Positions 23,476 through 31,932 of a stretch of 46,963 nucleotides of DNA are shown here, piece after piece. Position numbers and translations under genes: made by a program. Where the stretch lies: positions 1 through 46,963 of the IMG/VR virus record IMGVR_UViG_3300014913_000020, one strand, 5' to 3'. Source of the DNA: a virus. Numbering within the stretch: the stretch's first letter is position 1; each line of letters begins with the position of its first letter. A model generated the notes under the pieces. The model was not told the DNA's origin and did not search any database. It saw nothing but the letters and a program-made list of their open reading frames with translations.

Positions 23476-26400
23476 GGAATGTTTTGCTTGCTGCGCTTTT
23501 TATGATTCTACTCATTGCGCCAGTGGCCGAAGTTCAAGAACCAGAACACAAACTTTTTTTAACGAATATCGCAAGGAAATATGACATGGCATTTCCAACA
23601 ACAGGAATACTAGAAACTTTTACCGGCGCAAATGGTACAACGCCGCCAAATGCAAATTGGACTAATGATGTAATTGGCGCGGGTGCTGGAAACGGCATAG
23701 AAATTCAGAGCAATGAGGGTGCGGCTGTGGGCGGCGGCGTTGATTCTGCGTATTGGAACGCGGGAACAGATGGTCCCAATTGTGAGATTTATATGGAAGT
23801 ACCGACACGCCCCGCTGATACGTTTGACGTGTCACTTTTTGCGCGTGTGCAAAATCCAGGCATAGCCGCAACTGTGGCCGGGTATGTTCTATCGTTCACT
23901 CGTGATGACGGTGCGGGTGATGATCTGCGATTGAGACGCGCCGATGCCGGTTCAGTATTTACGACTATTGGCGCACCAATCACGGTTGTTTTTTCTGACG
24001 GCGATTGGTTCGGCTTGAGGATAGACGGCAGCACATTTGAAATCTGGCATAATCCGATAGGCACTGGCGTATGGGTACAAGTCGGCACACGCACAGACGC
24101 AACGTACAGCGTAGCTGGAAACCTTGCTATTGTCAGCACCAACGCAACTGCGCGAGTTGATAATTTTGGCGGCGGCACTATAGCGGCATCCAGCACAACC
24201 ACCACAACCGGATTGTGGGACATAGCATTACCAGAAGAAGCCACAAATATGGCATTGAATCCAAGTTTTGAGATTGTCGGTAATTTTGCGGCTGTGGGCG
24301 GCGGCGCGATGACACAGGTAGCTGAATACGGTTGGGTGGGGCTTTACGGCGCACGCATCCAAACGGCAGGAGACGACGAGGGCGGCAGCGTCACTTTGTC
24401 GGCACTCACAAATGCGATCCACTATGTCACTATCCGAGTGCGCGGCGCATTGCCCACAGCGTGGGATTGGTCGCTTGATGACGCTGCATACTATGCGCCT
24501 GATTTACTGCTAGACTATGACGGTACATGGTATCTGTACGGCTTAGAATTTTCAGCAGCAGAGGCCAATGGCAGTACACGGCTATATATTCGTCAATCAG
24601 GCGCGGGCGCAGGAGATTTCTATATCGACGGGGTGAATGTCACGCTGGGCAATTACCCGACATCACATGTTGACGGCACGCAGCTTGGCTGTGAGTGGAA
24701 CGGAGCGGCGCACGCCAGCACCTCGATGCGATCTGGGTGGAGCAGAGCGGGCGGGCGGTGGCTCAATTTAGATGCTGACTTTGGATTCCACATCACAGAG
24801 ATGATAGATTCTGGTGTGCCGCCGATAACGAATATTAGCGATACCTATGCGCTGGCAGCCGGTGGACAGGTGCAAGGCGTTAAAGTACACGAGCGCAGTT
24901 TTTCTTTGATGGGAAAATTTATTGGTACAAGCCTGACAAATCTAAACGCACTTAGGCAAGCACTTCTGAACGCCGTCAAACCGGGTGCAGTGCCGGAAAC
25001 CTCAGACGGCCCACAGCCGTTTTTACTGCGCTACACCGGCGCAGCGGTTGTAAAGAAAATCTCTGTGCATTATGAGTCTGGACTTGAGGCGCGTATCAAT
25101 GGGCGATTTGTGTGCAGCGAATTGATACCGCTTCGGGTGTTTGCCGATGATCCATATTTTTATGAGATTGGGAATAGCGCGGCTAGTTTGGATACGAATG
25201 ATAGCGCGACAACTCGGTATTTGGCGGGACGGCTGCGCTCAACCGGACAATGGGACGATTTGGGATTGTCTGCGAATCCGACAACAAACGGAAGCATTTT
25301 TGCCGTTTTGGTATCACGCGACAAGGACGTATACTATTTTGGCGATTATACGGGATTGAACGGGGTTGCTGGGCGCGACTATGGAGCAAGATATGATCCG
25401 TCAACGCAAACTTGGGCAAGTTTAGATGGTGCATCCGCGCTCAATGGCCGCGTGTGGGATGCTGCTGAAGCCCCTAATGGGTTGATATATCTTGTTGGCG
25501 CGTTCACAAATGCTGGGGGCGTTGCAAATGCCGACTATTTTGCTATTTATGATCCAGATGCCGATACTTTCTCTACATTCGGAGCAATTGGTACGGGCGC
25601 AACCATAACGGCACTATATGGAGTGGCAATTGATAATGAAGGTGACGTTGTTGTTGTTGGAGATGGTACAAATTTTGCTGGCGTTGCTGCTGCGGATTAT
25701 ATCGGCAAATGGGATGTAAGCGCGGGGGCTTGGGTCGCTGTTGGAGTTCCAAATGCAGGGGCGGCGGCTATTGTATCTATAAGAGAAGTGGCAATTTCAA
25801 CAACTAATACATATTATGTTGTTGGTGAATTTGACAATCTTGGAAACATAACGCTTGCGGATAATGTAGCAATGTACGATGGCGCGTGGGGCGCAGTTGG
25901 CGATTTGTCGTCAATGATATCTACAATCCTATACACGGTAGACATCGATCAGGCAAATAATATTTATGTAGGAGGAAACATAACAGGGCCGATTGGGTTA
26001 AATATCTTAAAGTGGGACGGCGGCCAATGGAGCGGTATGGGCGGAGGGACAAATGGAACTGTATGGAAAATACAAGTTTTGTCGTCCGGCGAGATAATAG
26101 CTGCCGGAAGCTACGCCACAATAAGCGGCATTAACGCAGATCGCATTGCTATTTATAATGGTTTTAGTTGGATACATTATGATATTGTGCTTCCTGGGTC
26201 TGCGATTATGCGCGGCATACGCCTATCAGAAGTCGATCCAGTAATCAATACCCGCGATACCTGGGTTGGTTTTTCAACAACCGGCACATCCTATTTTTCC
26301 GGCTCCGCCACCATCACCAATTCAGGCACAGAACGCGCTTTGCCAACATTTTCAATCTATCGCACCGGCGGCACAACGGCGGTTGTCAAGCAGATTAGAA

Positions 26401-26657
26401 ATGAAGAAACCGGCAAGACGCTTTCGATAGATTACGATTTACAAGACGGCGAAACGTTGACTATCAACCTGGAAACTTTGGCAATCACATCCTCATACTT
26501 TGGCAACGTACCCGGCGCAATTCTGCCCGGCAGCGACACGGGAACATTTGAACTGTTGAGCGGGGATAACCAGATTACCGCTTTTGTAGACGTAACCGGC
26601 GCACCGACAATAACGGCGTGGGCAGAATACAAGGACACGTATGGGAGTTTTGACTAA
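23472..26657 (+). CDS. distal tail (Dit-like) protein with carbohydrate-binding-like and propeller-like insertions
   Basis: 1061 residues. ATG 23472 (ATGA overlap) adds a signal-peptide-like start (LLAALFMILLIAPVAEV); an internal ATG at 23586 after AAGGAA would remove it. Then come a LamG-like jelly roll (~residues 40-240), a second beta domain (NMALNPSFEIVGNF, ~250-400), a Dit-like part (VHERSFSLMGKF, LRQALLNAVKPG, ~470-580), a repetitive region of ~590-905 with VGGNITGP/VGAFTNAGGVAN-type blades, and the classical Dit C-terminus (ATITNSGTERALPTFSIY, GETLTINLETL, LLSGDNQITAFV). The propeller splits Dit between its two halves. Confidence 0.82.
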   Translation: MRNVLLAALFMILLIAPVAEVQEPEHKLFLTNIARKYDMAFPTTGILETFTGANGTTPPNANWTNDVIGAGAGNGIEIQSNEGAAVGGGVDSAYWNAGTDGPNCEIYMEVPTRPADTFDVSLFARVQNPGIAATVAGYVLSFTRDDGAGDDLRLRRADAGSVFTTIGAPITVVFSDGDWFGLRIDGSTFEIWHNPIGTGVWVQVGTRTDATYSVAGNLAIVSTNATARVDNFGGGTIAASSTTTTTGLWDIALPEEATNMALNPSFEIVGNFAAVGGGAMTQVAEYGWVGLYGARIQTAGDDEGGSVTLSALTNAIHYVTIRVRGALPTAWDWSLDDAAYYAPDLLLDYDGTWYLYGLEFSAAEANGSTRLYIRQSGAGAGDFYIDGVNVTLGNYPTSHVDGTQLGCEWNGAAHASTSMRSGWSRAGGRWLNLDADFGFHITEMIDSGVPPITNISDTYALAAGGQVQGVKVHERSFSLMGKFIGTSLTNLNALRQALLNAVKPGAVPETSDGPQPFLLRYTGAAVVKKISVHYESGLEARINGRFVCSELIPLRVFADDPYFYEIGNSAASLDTNDSATTRYLAGRLRSTGQWDDLGLSANPTTNGSIFAVLVSRDKDVYYFGDYTGLNGVAGRDYGARYDPSTQTWASLDGASALNGRVWDAAEAPNGLIYLVGAFTNAGGVANADYFAIYDPDADTFSTFGAIGTGATITALYGVAIDNEGDVVVVGDGTNFAGVAAADYIGKWDVSAGAWVAVGVPNAGAAAIVSIREVAISTTNTYYVVGEFDNLGNITLADNVAMYDGAWGAVGDLSSMISTILYTVDIDQANNIYVGGNITGPIGLNILKWDGGQWSGMGGGTNGTVWKIQVLSSGEIIAAGSYATISGINADRIAIYNGFSWIHYDIVLPGSAIMRGIRLSEVDPVINTRDTWVGFSTTGTSYFSGSATITNSGTERALPTFSIYRTGGTTAVVKQIRNEETGKTLSIDYDLQDGETLTINLETLAITSSYFGNVPGAILPGSDTGTFELLSGDNQITAFVDVTGAPTITAWAEYKDTYGSFD

Positions 26658-27799
26658 TGGCTGATTATGAACTTTGGATGACGAATAGCAAAGGCGTGAG
26701 GCTATCGGCTGGCCCGCTTAATCACAGCTTGGGTTTTACCTGCTCAAAAGTCGCCAATAATGTCGGGCGGCTGGAAATGCGCTTGCCTGTCAATTTCAGC
26801 CGCGATCTGATTATTCCAGATTCGACTATGGTGCAAGTCTGGCGCACGCCGCCGGGTGGGGCAAGCTCTTTGTGGAATACATACAATATAGACGGCTTTG
26901 AGTTCTCACATTCTGGTTCAATCGAAAAGATAGAGATTTACGGCGCTGATATGATGGACATACTCAGACGGCGCATTGTGGCATATCTGTCAAATTCTGC
27001 ACATCACGGCGTAAAAACCGCAGATGAAGCAGATGATATAATGAAGGATTTGATCAATGAAAACTATATCGATCCGCTTTACACAGAGGATTTGATACCA
27101 GATCCAGACAGGGATGTATCTGATTATCTGAGCATTGCCGCAGATTTGGCGGCAGGCGTGATAATCACTGGCGAATGGGCGTGGGGCGATATTCTGCGCA
27201 GACTCATTATCATTAGTAATATGTCACGACAAGGCGGCACAGAAGTGTTTTTTGATATTGTGCCAGACGTGATCGGCTCTAATTCGATGACGTGGAAATT
27301 CATCACCAAAACCGGACAGCCAGGCGCAGATTTGACTAGCGGTGCGAACCAAGTTGTTTTTTCGCAAGAGCGTAAAAATATGATCAATCCGTCCTACTCG
27401 GAGGATTGGGCTGATAGTGTCAATTACGCCTATGCAGCCGGGCGGGGAATTGACAGCGCAAAAATATTCAGGCGGGCAAGCGATTCAGCAAGAGAAAAAC
27501 GCGGGATCTGGGCGCGGCGCGAATCATTGGTACACGCGATGAATCAGGGAAATGATGCCGATGCGATCCAAGATGTCGCCAATTCAGCTATAGATGAAAA
27601 CAGGCCGGTGATTAGATTTACAGCCGAACCCATCTCGCTTCCAGGCTCACGTTTTGGTGTTGATTGGAATTGGGGCGATAAAGTGATCTCCAAGTATCTC
27701 AATTTTGAATTTGAAACTATTATTCGTGCTGTTCAAATTATTGTCACGCCGGACGGCGGCGAGCGTGTGAGATCGGTTCTCGATTGGAGGGCAGCGTGA
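26657..27799 (+). CDS. tail hub protein, ReqiPepy6 Gp37-like
   Basis: 380 residues; start overlaps the previous stop (TAATGG). The layout MADYELWMTNSKGVRL, then DGFEFSHSGSIEKIEIYGADMMDILRRRIVAY and later KNMINPSYSEDWADSVNYAYAAGRG matches siphovirus Gp37-like baseplate/hub proteins, whose beta domains form the tail-tip ring beneath Dit. C-terminal FGVDWNWGDKVISKYLNFEF is typical too. Followed directly by the fibre gene with a GTGA overlap. Confidence 0.85.
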   Translation: MADYELWMTNSKGVRLSAGPLNHSLGFTCSKVANNVGRLEMRLPVNFSRDLIIPDSTMVQVWRTPPGGASSLWNTYNIDGFEFSHSGSIEKIEIYGADMMDILRRRIVAYLSNSAHHGVKTADEADDIMKDLINENYIDPLYTEDLIPDPDRDVSDYLSIAADLAAGVIITGEWAWGDILRRLIIISNMSRQGGTEVFFDIVPDVIGSNSMTWKFITKTGQPGADLTSGANQVVFSQERKNMINPSYSEDWADSVNYAYAAGRGIDSAKIFRRASDSAREKRGIWARRESLVHAMNQGNDADAIQDVANSAIDENRPVIRFTAEPISLPGSRFGVDWNWGDKVISKYLNFEFETIIRAVQIIVTPDGGERVRSVLDWRAA

Positions 27800-28608
27800 G
27801 CATAGCGATGAGGCAAACGCAAAGACAAAATAGAAACTTGGAACGGCTGCTCACTACCGAAATTGGCCGGGAAGACTATGCTGCTTTTTCTCGCATTGTA
27901 TCAAATCGGTACGCCCTCCCCGGCACTCGCGCATTTTGGCCTACCAGCGTAGTGGATTACACTGCACCGCACCTCACCGACATAGCGCATGGCTACGATT
28001 TGACGGCTAATAATGGCGCGGTGGCTGGCTACACCGGACTAATTCCGTACATTTTCACCGACGGCGTGAACCAGTCGTGCAGCCGGGCCGACGCACCTGG
28101 ATGGGCTGACATTATCGGTAATGAAACCATATTCGAGGCGGCTGCGAGGGGATTGACTTTTATCAGCTGGGTACGATTTACAAACGCAATTGCTGCCGAC
28201 GAATCTATTATGTCAAAATGGACGGCGGGCGGAAATCAAAAAGCATATCGACTTTGGCGGCACAATAGCGGCATTTTACGCGGACAAATCACCACAGACG
28301 GTGCGACAAATTTTACCATTGACTCGACTGGCACGCTTGCCGATAGCCTGTGGTATCACGTCGCGCTACAATACAATCCAAGCACGAAATTGTCAGTGTG
28401 GATAAACGGCGTAGAAACCACAATCGGTGTGGCTGTACCGGCTACAATTTTCAATTCCAATAGCATTTTTGAGCTCGGGGCCGCCAATGCAGGCACGGTG
28501 CAATTTATGGACGGGCGGCAGTCAATGGCCTCGCTGCACGCCAATTTTTTATCCAATGCCATTATTGCCACTAGTTTTGAGCAGGAACGAGCTTTATATG
28601 GCGTATAA
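27796..28608 (+). CDS. tail fibre protein with LamG-like domain
   Basis: 270 residues. Start GTG 27796 overlaps the previous TGA and follows GGAGGG at 27785-27790. N-terminal helix (QTQRQNRNLERLLTTEIG) then a concanavalin A/LamG-like jelly roll: RGLTFISWVRFTNAIAADESIMSKWTA, SLWYHVALQYNPSTKLSVWINGV and a final IFELGAANAGTVQFMDGRQSMASLHANFLSNA. Such domains bind host sugars. Probable receptor-binding or side fibre protein. Its 3' end overlaps the SGNH gene. Confidence 0.82.
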   Translation: MSIAMRQTQRQNRNLERLLTTEIGREDYAAFSRIVSNRYALPGTRAFWPTSVVDYTAPHLTDIAHGYDLTANNGAVAGYTGLIPYIFTDGVNQSCSRADAPGWADIIGNETIFEAAARGLTFISWVRFTNAIAADESIMSKWTAGGNQKAYRLWRHNSGILRGQITTDGATNFTIDSTGTLADSLWYHVALQYNPSTKLSVWINGVETTIGVAVPATIFNSNSIFELGAANAGTVQFMDGRQSMASLHANFLSNAIIATSFEQERALYGV

Positions 28609-29209
28609 AATTCTTGCCTTAGTAATTTTGTGCGCTCTGTGTGTCGCTCCTGTGCCAGAGAAAATAGCATTTATCGGCGATTCCTATACTCGCGGAATGT
28701 TGGACGGGCCAACAGATGCTTGGTATGGATTCGCAGGGCGGGTGGCCGATGCTCGCAATGCACGGCACTACCGCTGGTGTCCGGCTACGTTTAGCCGTGC
28801 ATTTGAGATATGGCAGCGAGTGGTAGGCTATCAGCCTGACATCATTGTAATCGAGCTTGGAATACATTGGATAAATGGCAGGGAACCAGAGACTATCATT
28901 GAGGATGCAATACCGCAGATAATGCGCCAAGCCCTCGCTGTCACGCCCCGCGTGATTTTCGTCGCTATTCCCTGGCGAGCTTGGGATTTTGCACGGCGGG
29001 CCGAGGCTGTGCGTATCAATAAAATCATCTATGCCGAGGCTGCGCGGCTGGGTGTGAGCGTGGCTGATTCCTATAGCGAGCTTTCCGTCTGTGGACTGGA
29101 TTGCATAAGCGCTGATGACAGACACCCCAACGCTAAAGGACACCAGATAATCGCCGACAGCGTGCTAGAGATGTTGGTGAGGCGCGTTTTCATTCCTGTT
29201 AAATTCTAG
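28598..29209 (+). CDS. secreted SGNH/GDSL hydrolase
   Basis: 203 residues from ATG 28598, inside the end of the fibre gene. A signal-peptide-like N-terminus (YKILALVILCALCVAPVPE) is followed by block I FIGDSYTRG with the nucleophile Ser at about 29, IIVIELGIHWIN (block III region), and the catalytic DDRHPNAKGH (Asp/His) at about 173-182. Esterase family acting on acylated polysaccharides. Encoded at the tail tip, it may strip surface glycan, though a signal peptide is odd for a virion enzyme. Last gene before two terminators. Confidence 0.85.
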   Translation: MAYKILALVILCALCVAPVPEKIAFIGDSYTRGMLDGPTDAWYGFAGRVADARNARHYRWCPATFSRAFEIWQRVVGYQPDIIVIELGIHWINGREPETIIEDAIPQIMRQALAVTPRVIFVAIPWRAWDFARRAEAVRINKIIYAEAARLGVSVADSYSELSVCGLDCISADDRHPNAKGHQIIADSVLEMLVRRVFIPVKF

Positions 29210-29239
29210 CGGGCACCCCCCTCAACCGCTAGTTTTTTT
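29206..29239 (+). terminator. intrinsic terminator ending the late operon
   Basis: CTAGCGG (29206-29212, containing the SGNH stop) pairs with CCGCTAG (29226-29232), followed by T7. Confidence 0.85.
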
Positions 29240-29242
29240 GAT

Positions 29243-29277
29243 AAAAAGAGCTTGCCTGAAAAGGTAGGCTCTTTTTT
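29243..29277. terminator. second, bidirectional terminator
   Basis: AAAAAGAGCTTGCCT (29243-29257), GAAA loop, AGGTAGGCTCTTTTT (29262-29276), flanked by A-run and T-run, so it can work in both directions. It insulates late and early regions. Confidence 0.85.
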
Positions 29278-29288
29278 AATTCTCAATC

Positions 29289-29422
29289 AAATCTCAATTA
29301 TTTTCGCCAAAAAATAAGTCAAAATACTTTTGCACGTTGTGTATCATTAGGCTATGTGAAAGTGCCAATAATAGCACGGAAAAAAATTGCCTATTGACGT
29401 ATTTATGCTTTTATGATATACT
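29289..29422 (+). promoter_or_regulatory. early promoter block, copy 1
   Basis: TTGACG (29394-29399), 17 bp, TATACT (29417-29422). Upstream it carries AAATCTCAAT (29289), ATACTTTTGCAC (about 29324-29335) and GTATCAT (29341-29347), shared with the blocks at 30284 and 39699. Drives the gene at 29476. Confidence 0.8.
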
Positions 29423-29475
29423 GTTTGCAAGGTACAGAGGAAACATACAGCCGGAAGGCAAAAGGAGAAAATCAA

Positions 29476-29766
29476 ATGGCAAAGTACAATGAACTACAGG
29501 AAACCTACAAAGACGAGATCGCTTCCATCAAGAAACTGAGAATCCAATTATCAAAATTGAGCGAGCAAATGGACAAAGCCCGCCAATCCGACGATCTGAA
29601 AGCACAAGCTAATATTGTTGAAAAGATAGATCAATGCGGCTCCGCTGACAGCGACTTGAGCGAATCGCTCTACCAGAAATTGATAATCGAATACGGCAAC
29701 TGCCCCTTTCCCAAAGTTGTAAATCAAGGCATAGCACGATTTTATGAAATCGCTGGCCTGAGCTAA
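29476..29766 (+). CDS. hypothetical coiled-coil protein, 96 aa
   Basis: Start ATG 29476 after AAAGGAGAAAA (an upstream ATG at 29413 lies in the promoter leader). Residues 1-55 form a charged helix (ELQETYKDEIASIKKLRIQLSKLSEQMDKARQ); the C-terminal half is mixed, with a single Cys in QCGSADSD. No family recognised. First product of early block 1. Confidence 0.75.
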   Translation: MAKYNELQETYKDEIASIKKLRIQLSKLSEQMDKARQSDDLKAQANIVEKIDQCGSADSDLSESLYQKLIIEYGNCPFPKVVNQGIARFYEIAGLS

Positions 29767-29788
29767 CTAGCCAACAAATCAAAAACAA

Positions 29789-29807
29789 GCCCGGTGAAAG
29801 TCCGGGC
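29789..29807 (+). other. GCCCGG/CCGGGC hairpin before gene 29819
   Basis: GCCCGG (29789-29794), 7-nt loop TGAAAGT, CCGGGC (29802-29807), ending 11 nt before the start. Similar hairpins lie at 33824, 40039 and 41203. Confidence 0.6.
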
Positions 29808-29818
29808 CAGGATGACAA

Positions 29819-29950
29819 ATGAAAAAACGAACCACAATCCACATTGATGCGGTAATACTCAAGGCCGCTAAAATCAAGGCAATGCAGGATGATACCAACT
29901 TGAGCGCGGTAATTGAAAAGCTGCTAAAAGAGTATGCAAAGTCAAAATAA
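29819..29950 (+). CDS. ribbon-helix-helix protein, 43 aa
   Basis: ATG 29819 to TAA 29950. KKRTTIHIDAVILKAAKIKAMQDDTNLSAVIEKLLKEYA fits the Arc/CopG fold: a short strand (TTIHID) followed by two helices, the second starting at the usual NLSAVIEKLL. It probably binds DNA as a dimer and may regulate the early promoters. Flanked by hairpins at 29789 and 29958. Confidence 0.75.
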   Translation: MKKRTTIHIDAVILKAAKIKAMQDDTNLSAVIEKLLKEYAKSK

Positions 29951-29957
29951 TCACCCA

Positions 29958-29987
29958 AGAGATTGCCGCCACCGGCAATCTCTTTTT
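29958..29987 (+). terminator. terminator-like hairpin directly before a ribosome site
   Basis: AGAGATTGCC (29958-29967) pairs with GGCAATCTCT (29974-29983), then TTTTT and AAGGAGA, with ATG at 29999. It can end the 29819 transcript or slow entry into the next gene. Confidence 0.7.
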
Positions 29988-29998
29988 AAGGAGACAAA

Positions 29999-30280
29999 AT
30001 GAAAACAGTAGCGGAAACTTGGGATCAGATAATGGCAGATAAAGACGCAGTAGACGAAATGCGCTACGAACTCCACCAAATGGAGCGACAGTCATTTATG
30101 GCAAAATATCAGGATGGAGGCCGCGAGTGCTTTTTTGCCTACAGCCTACTCACCGCCCGTTGGGATGATTGTGCCAAAGATGTTCGGCGGGGCCGGTTGA
30201 CGCAAAAACGCGCTGCCGAAATAATCGCAGACGCCGTCAAGCATCACATTTTGACGGAATTTGCAGCTGAAGGGATATGA
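29999..30280 (+). CDS. hypothetical protein, 93 aa
   Basis: ATG 29999 after AAGGAGACAAA. Charged and mainly helical (WDQIMADKDAVDEMRYELHQMERQS), with a central FFAYSLLTARWDDCAKD stretch and a C-terminal KRAAEIIADAVKHHILTEF helix. No recognised family, signal or membrane segment. Its 3' end is followed within a few bases by early block 2. Confidence 0.75.
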   Translation: MKTVAETWDQIMADKDAVDEMRYELHQMERQSFMAKYQDGGRECFFAYSLLTARWDDCAKDVRRGRLTQKRAAEIIADAVKHHILTEFAAEGI

Positions 30281-30283
30281 TCC

Positions 30284-30407
30284 AAATCTCAATTTTTTTC
30301 ACCGCCTCCCCGCAAAAAATACTTTTGCACCTCACGTATCATACAGTATCATAAGTAGTCAAGCGGGCAACGACTTGCTTGACAGGGTGTGCGTGATATG
30401 GTATACT
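30284..30407 (+). promoter_or_regulatory. early promoter block, copy 2, with inverted repeat over -35
   Basis: TTGACA (30379-30384), 17 bp, TATACT (30402-30407): near consensus. The 25 bases at 30360-30384, from CAAGCGGGC to the -35, are identical to 39775-39799 and contain CAAGC/GCTTG, an operator-like dyad. GTATCAT occurs twice (30336, 30346). Block length equals that of copy 3 (124 bp). Confidence 0.85.
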
Positions 30408-30452
30408 GTTTGCAAGGTAGGAACACAAACGCAGATAAACAGGAGAGAGAAA

Positions 30453-30830
30453 ATGAGATACACACTAGAACTAGAACGCAATCAAAAAGTATACACAATA
30501 GCTGGAATCAGCCGATATAATTTGAATAAAGCTTTGGGTTATGGCCTATTCAAAACTGGCAATCCAGGCCCATATAAACTAGATGATGAGGACTGGAGAA
30601 TCATCAGCAAAAAATATGCCGAATTCATACAGAGCGGTGATTCTAATAGCACAGATTGGCACAGTCACCCAGTCACCGACAAACAGCTAGAGTATTTGGC
30701 AACACTACAAGTGGCAATTCCAGACGGCTACAACCTGACAAAAGGCCGTGCGAGTAGCATCATCAATGCGGTAAAAAACGGTGACGGCATCGGGCAATTT
30801 GGACTGAGTTTTTTAGACGGTAGCAATTAA
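30453..30830 (+). CDS. hypothetical protein, 125 aa
   Basis: ATG 30453 after AGGAGAGAG; a longer frame from 30261 runs through the promoter and is rejected. N-terminus MRYTLELERNQKVYTIAGISR is beta-like, the middle is charged, and the end TDKQLEYLATLQVAIPDGYNLTKGRASSIINAV resembles small phage motifs in which a TxKQ-x-L start leads into a helix pair. Family not identified. Sole or first gene of early block 2. Confidence 0.75.
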   Translation: MRYTLELERNQKVYTIAGISRYNLNKALGYGLFKTGNPGPYKLDDEDWRIISKKYAEFIQSGDSNSTDWHSHPVTDKQLEYLATLQVAIPDGYNLTKGRASSIINAVKNGDGIGQFGLSFLDGSN

Positions 30831-30835
30831 CAAAA

Positions 30836-30867
30836 CCCCCCCCTCCCCAACACGGGAGGGGGGGGGG
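30836..30867 (+). other. strong GC hairpin with C8/G10 runs
   Basis: CCCCCCCCTCCC (30836-30847) pairs over 12 bp with GGGAGGGGGGGG (30854-30865). Long homopolymer runs on both arms. A second small CCCC-GCA-GGGG hairpin follows, just before the start at 30897. Confidence 0.7.
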
Positions 30868-30896
30868 AAGAGGGAACCCCGCAGGGGAGCAGAAAA

Positions 30897-31184
30897 ATGA
30901 ACCAAACAATTAACCAAATAATGAAAAAAATTGATATGGGATTCTGCGGTGAGCGAGTGAGTTTTTTTCACAGCATAAACGCGGTAGACGGCACACCGGA
31001 ACTGATAGCAGAACTGAACCGACTACAAGACAATAAAATCACGGTTAACCTCTTTACTCGAAATCAGTTACGGCGATATGCTGAAGTGCGCGGCAATCCA
31101 TACCTCTATTATACGGTAGTAGATGCCGGGCAAAATATCGGAATTATCAACAGAAAAAAACTGCTTAGAGAGTTGAGAAAATAA
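30897..31184 (+). CDS. hypothetical protein, 95 aa
   Basis: Start ATG 30897 after GGGGAGC. Basic, with strands at NKITVNLFTRNQLRRYAEV and YLYYTVVDAGQNIGIINRKK and a C-terminal LLRELRK. No family recognised. Small basic early phage protein, possibly nucleic-acid binding. Confidence 0.72.
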   Translation: MNQTINQIMKKIDMGFCGERVSFFHSINAVDGTPELIAELNRLQDNKITVNLFTRNQLRRYAEVRGNPYLYYTVVDAGQNIGIINRKKLLRELRK

Positions 31185-31214
31185 CCAAAACAAACCCCCG
31201 GTGAGCGGCACAAA

Positions 31215-31230
31215 CCAGCTTCGATGCTGG
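31215..31230 (+). other. small hairpin before gene 31274
   Basis: CCAGC (31215-31219), TTCGAT loop, GCTGG (31226-31230). The remainder of 31185-31273 has no gene. A GGTTCAAAATT stretch looks faintly like a tRNA T-arm but no tRNA can be folded. Confidence 0.45.
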
Positions 31231-31273
31231 CGTGGGTTATAGGTTCAAAATTAGTTAGTAAAAGGAGAAAAGT

Positions 31274-31597
31274 ATGGAGCAACGAATAACAGTATCTCAA
31301 GCCGCAAAAGAGATCGGCCAGTCCGCAGAATCAATTTATCAATGGATTCGAGACGGCGAAATCAGTACCACTCAGGACGTGAAGGGCAAAAGCGGAATCA
31401 AAATGGTTTTGTTGTCTGAGTGCAAGCGACAGGCTGACAGCACGCCCGTCCGGTTCAGCCTGTCCAACAAGACGCACATGCTAATTGCGCAATCGGCGCA
31501 CGCCGAGAATATCAGCAAGCGGGCAGCTACTGAACTTTTGATAGAGACAGCGGCGCAATGGTACGCGCCAAAGGAGAAAAACGATGAATCAATATGA
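31274..31597 (+). CDS. excisionase-type HTH fused to RHH-like domain
   Basis: 107 residues; start ATG 31274 after AAAAGGAGAAAAG. N-terminus ITVSQAAKEIGQSAESIYQWIRDGEISTTQD is a MerR/excisionase-type winged HTH. The C-terminal STPVRFSLSNKTHMLIAQSAHAENISKRAATELLIETA resembles a ribbon-helix-helix domain. Two DNA-binding modules in one protein point to a regulator of early genes. Overlaps the next gene by 14 nt. Confidence 0.78.
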   Translation: MEQRITVSQAAKEIGQSAESIYQWIRDGEISTTQDVKGKSGIKMVLLSECKRQADSTPVRFSLSNKTHMLIAQSAHAENISKRAATELLIETAAQWYAPKEKNDESI

Positions 31598-31910
31598 TCT
31601 AAAAATAGCGGATATGATTCGCCGCCAGGAGGACTTGGCGGCAATCGGCGGGCAAATGAATCGCTTCATATCGCCAGGGTTCTGCCCACACTGTGGCACG
31701 GCCGACGGTATGCAACCGCTTGACTGGCGTGGGGTGGGCTGGCTTGATGATGAGGATATTTACACCGACAGCACGGGGAACATGTACACTCCGTGTTTCC
31801 ATTGCAATCCGCACGGCGGCACGATACCAGAAGGATACTGGCAAGCCGAACCATACGCCGCTATGGTGTGGGCGATTGCTGACAGGCAAGCCGAACAAAA
31901 CGGGCAATAA
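31584..31910 (+). CDS. zinc-ribbon protein, 108 aa
   Basis: ATG 31584 inside the preceding gene after GGAGAAAAA. The core FCPHCGTADGMQPLDWRG ... CFHCNPHGG holds two CXXC pairs, fit for one zinc ion. N-terminal helix DMIRRQEDLAAIGGQM. Small accessory phage protein; role unknown. Confidence 0.75.
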   Translation: MNQYDLKIADMIRRQEDLAAIGGQMNRFISPGFCPHCGTADGMQPLDWRGVGWLDDEDIYTDSTGNMYTPCFHCNPHGGTIPEGYWQAEPYAAMVWAIADRQAEQNGQ

Positions 31911-31932
31911 CCGCGTTTGACGAGGAGGAGAA

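Noticed and set aside
31195-31260. tRNA-like hairpins with GGTTCAAAATT
   Set aside because: No acceptor stem, D-arm or CCA-type end can be formed; only a simple hairpin remains.
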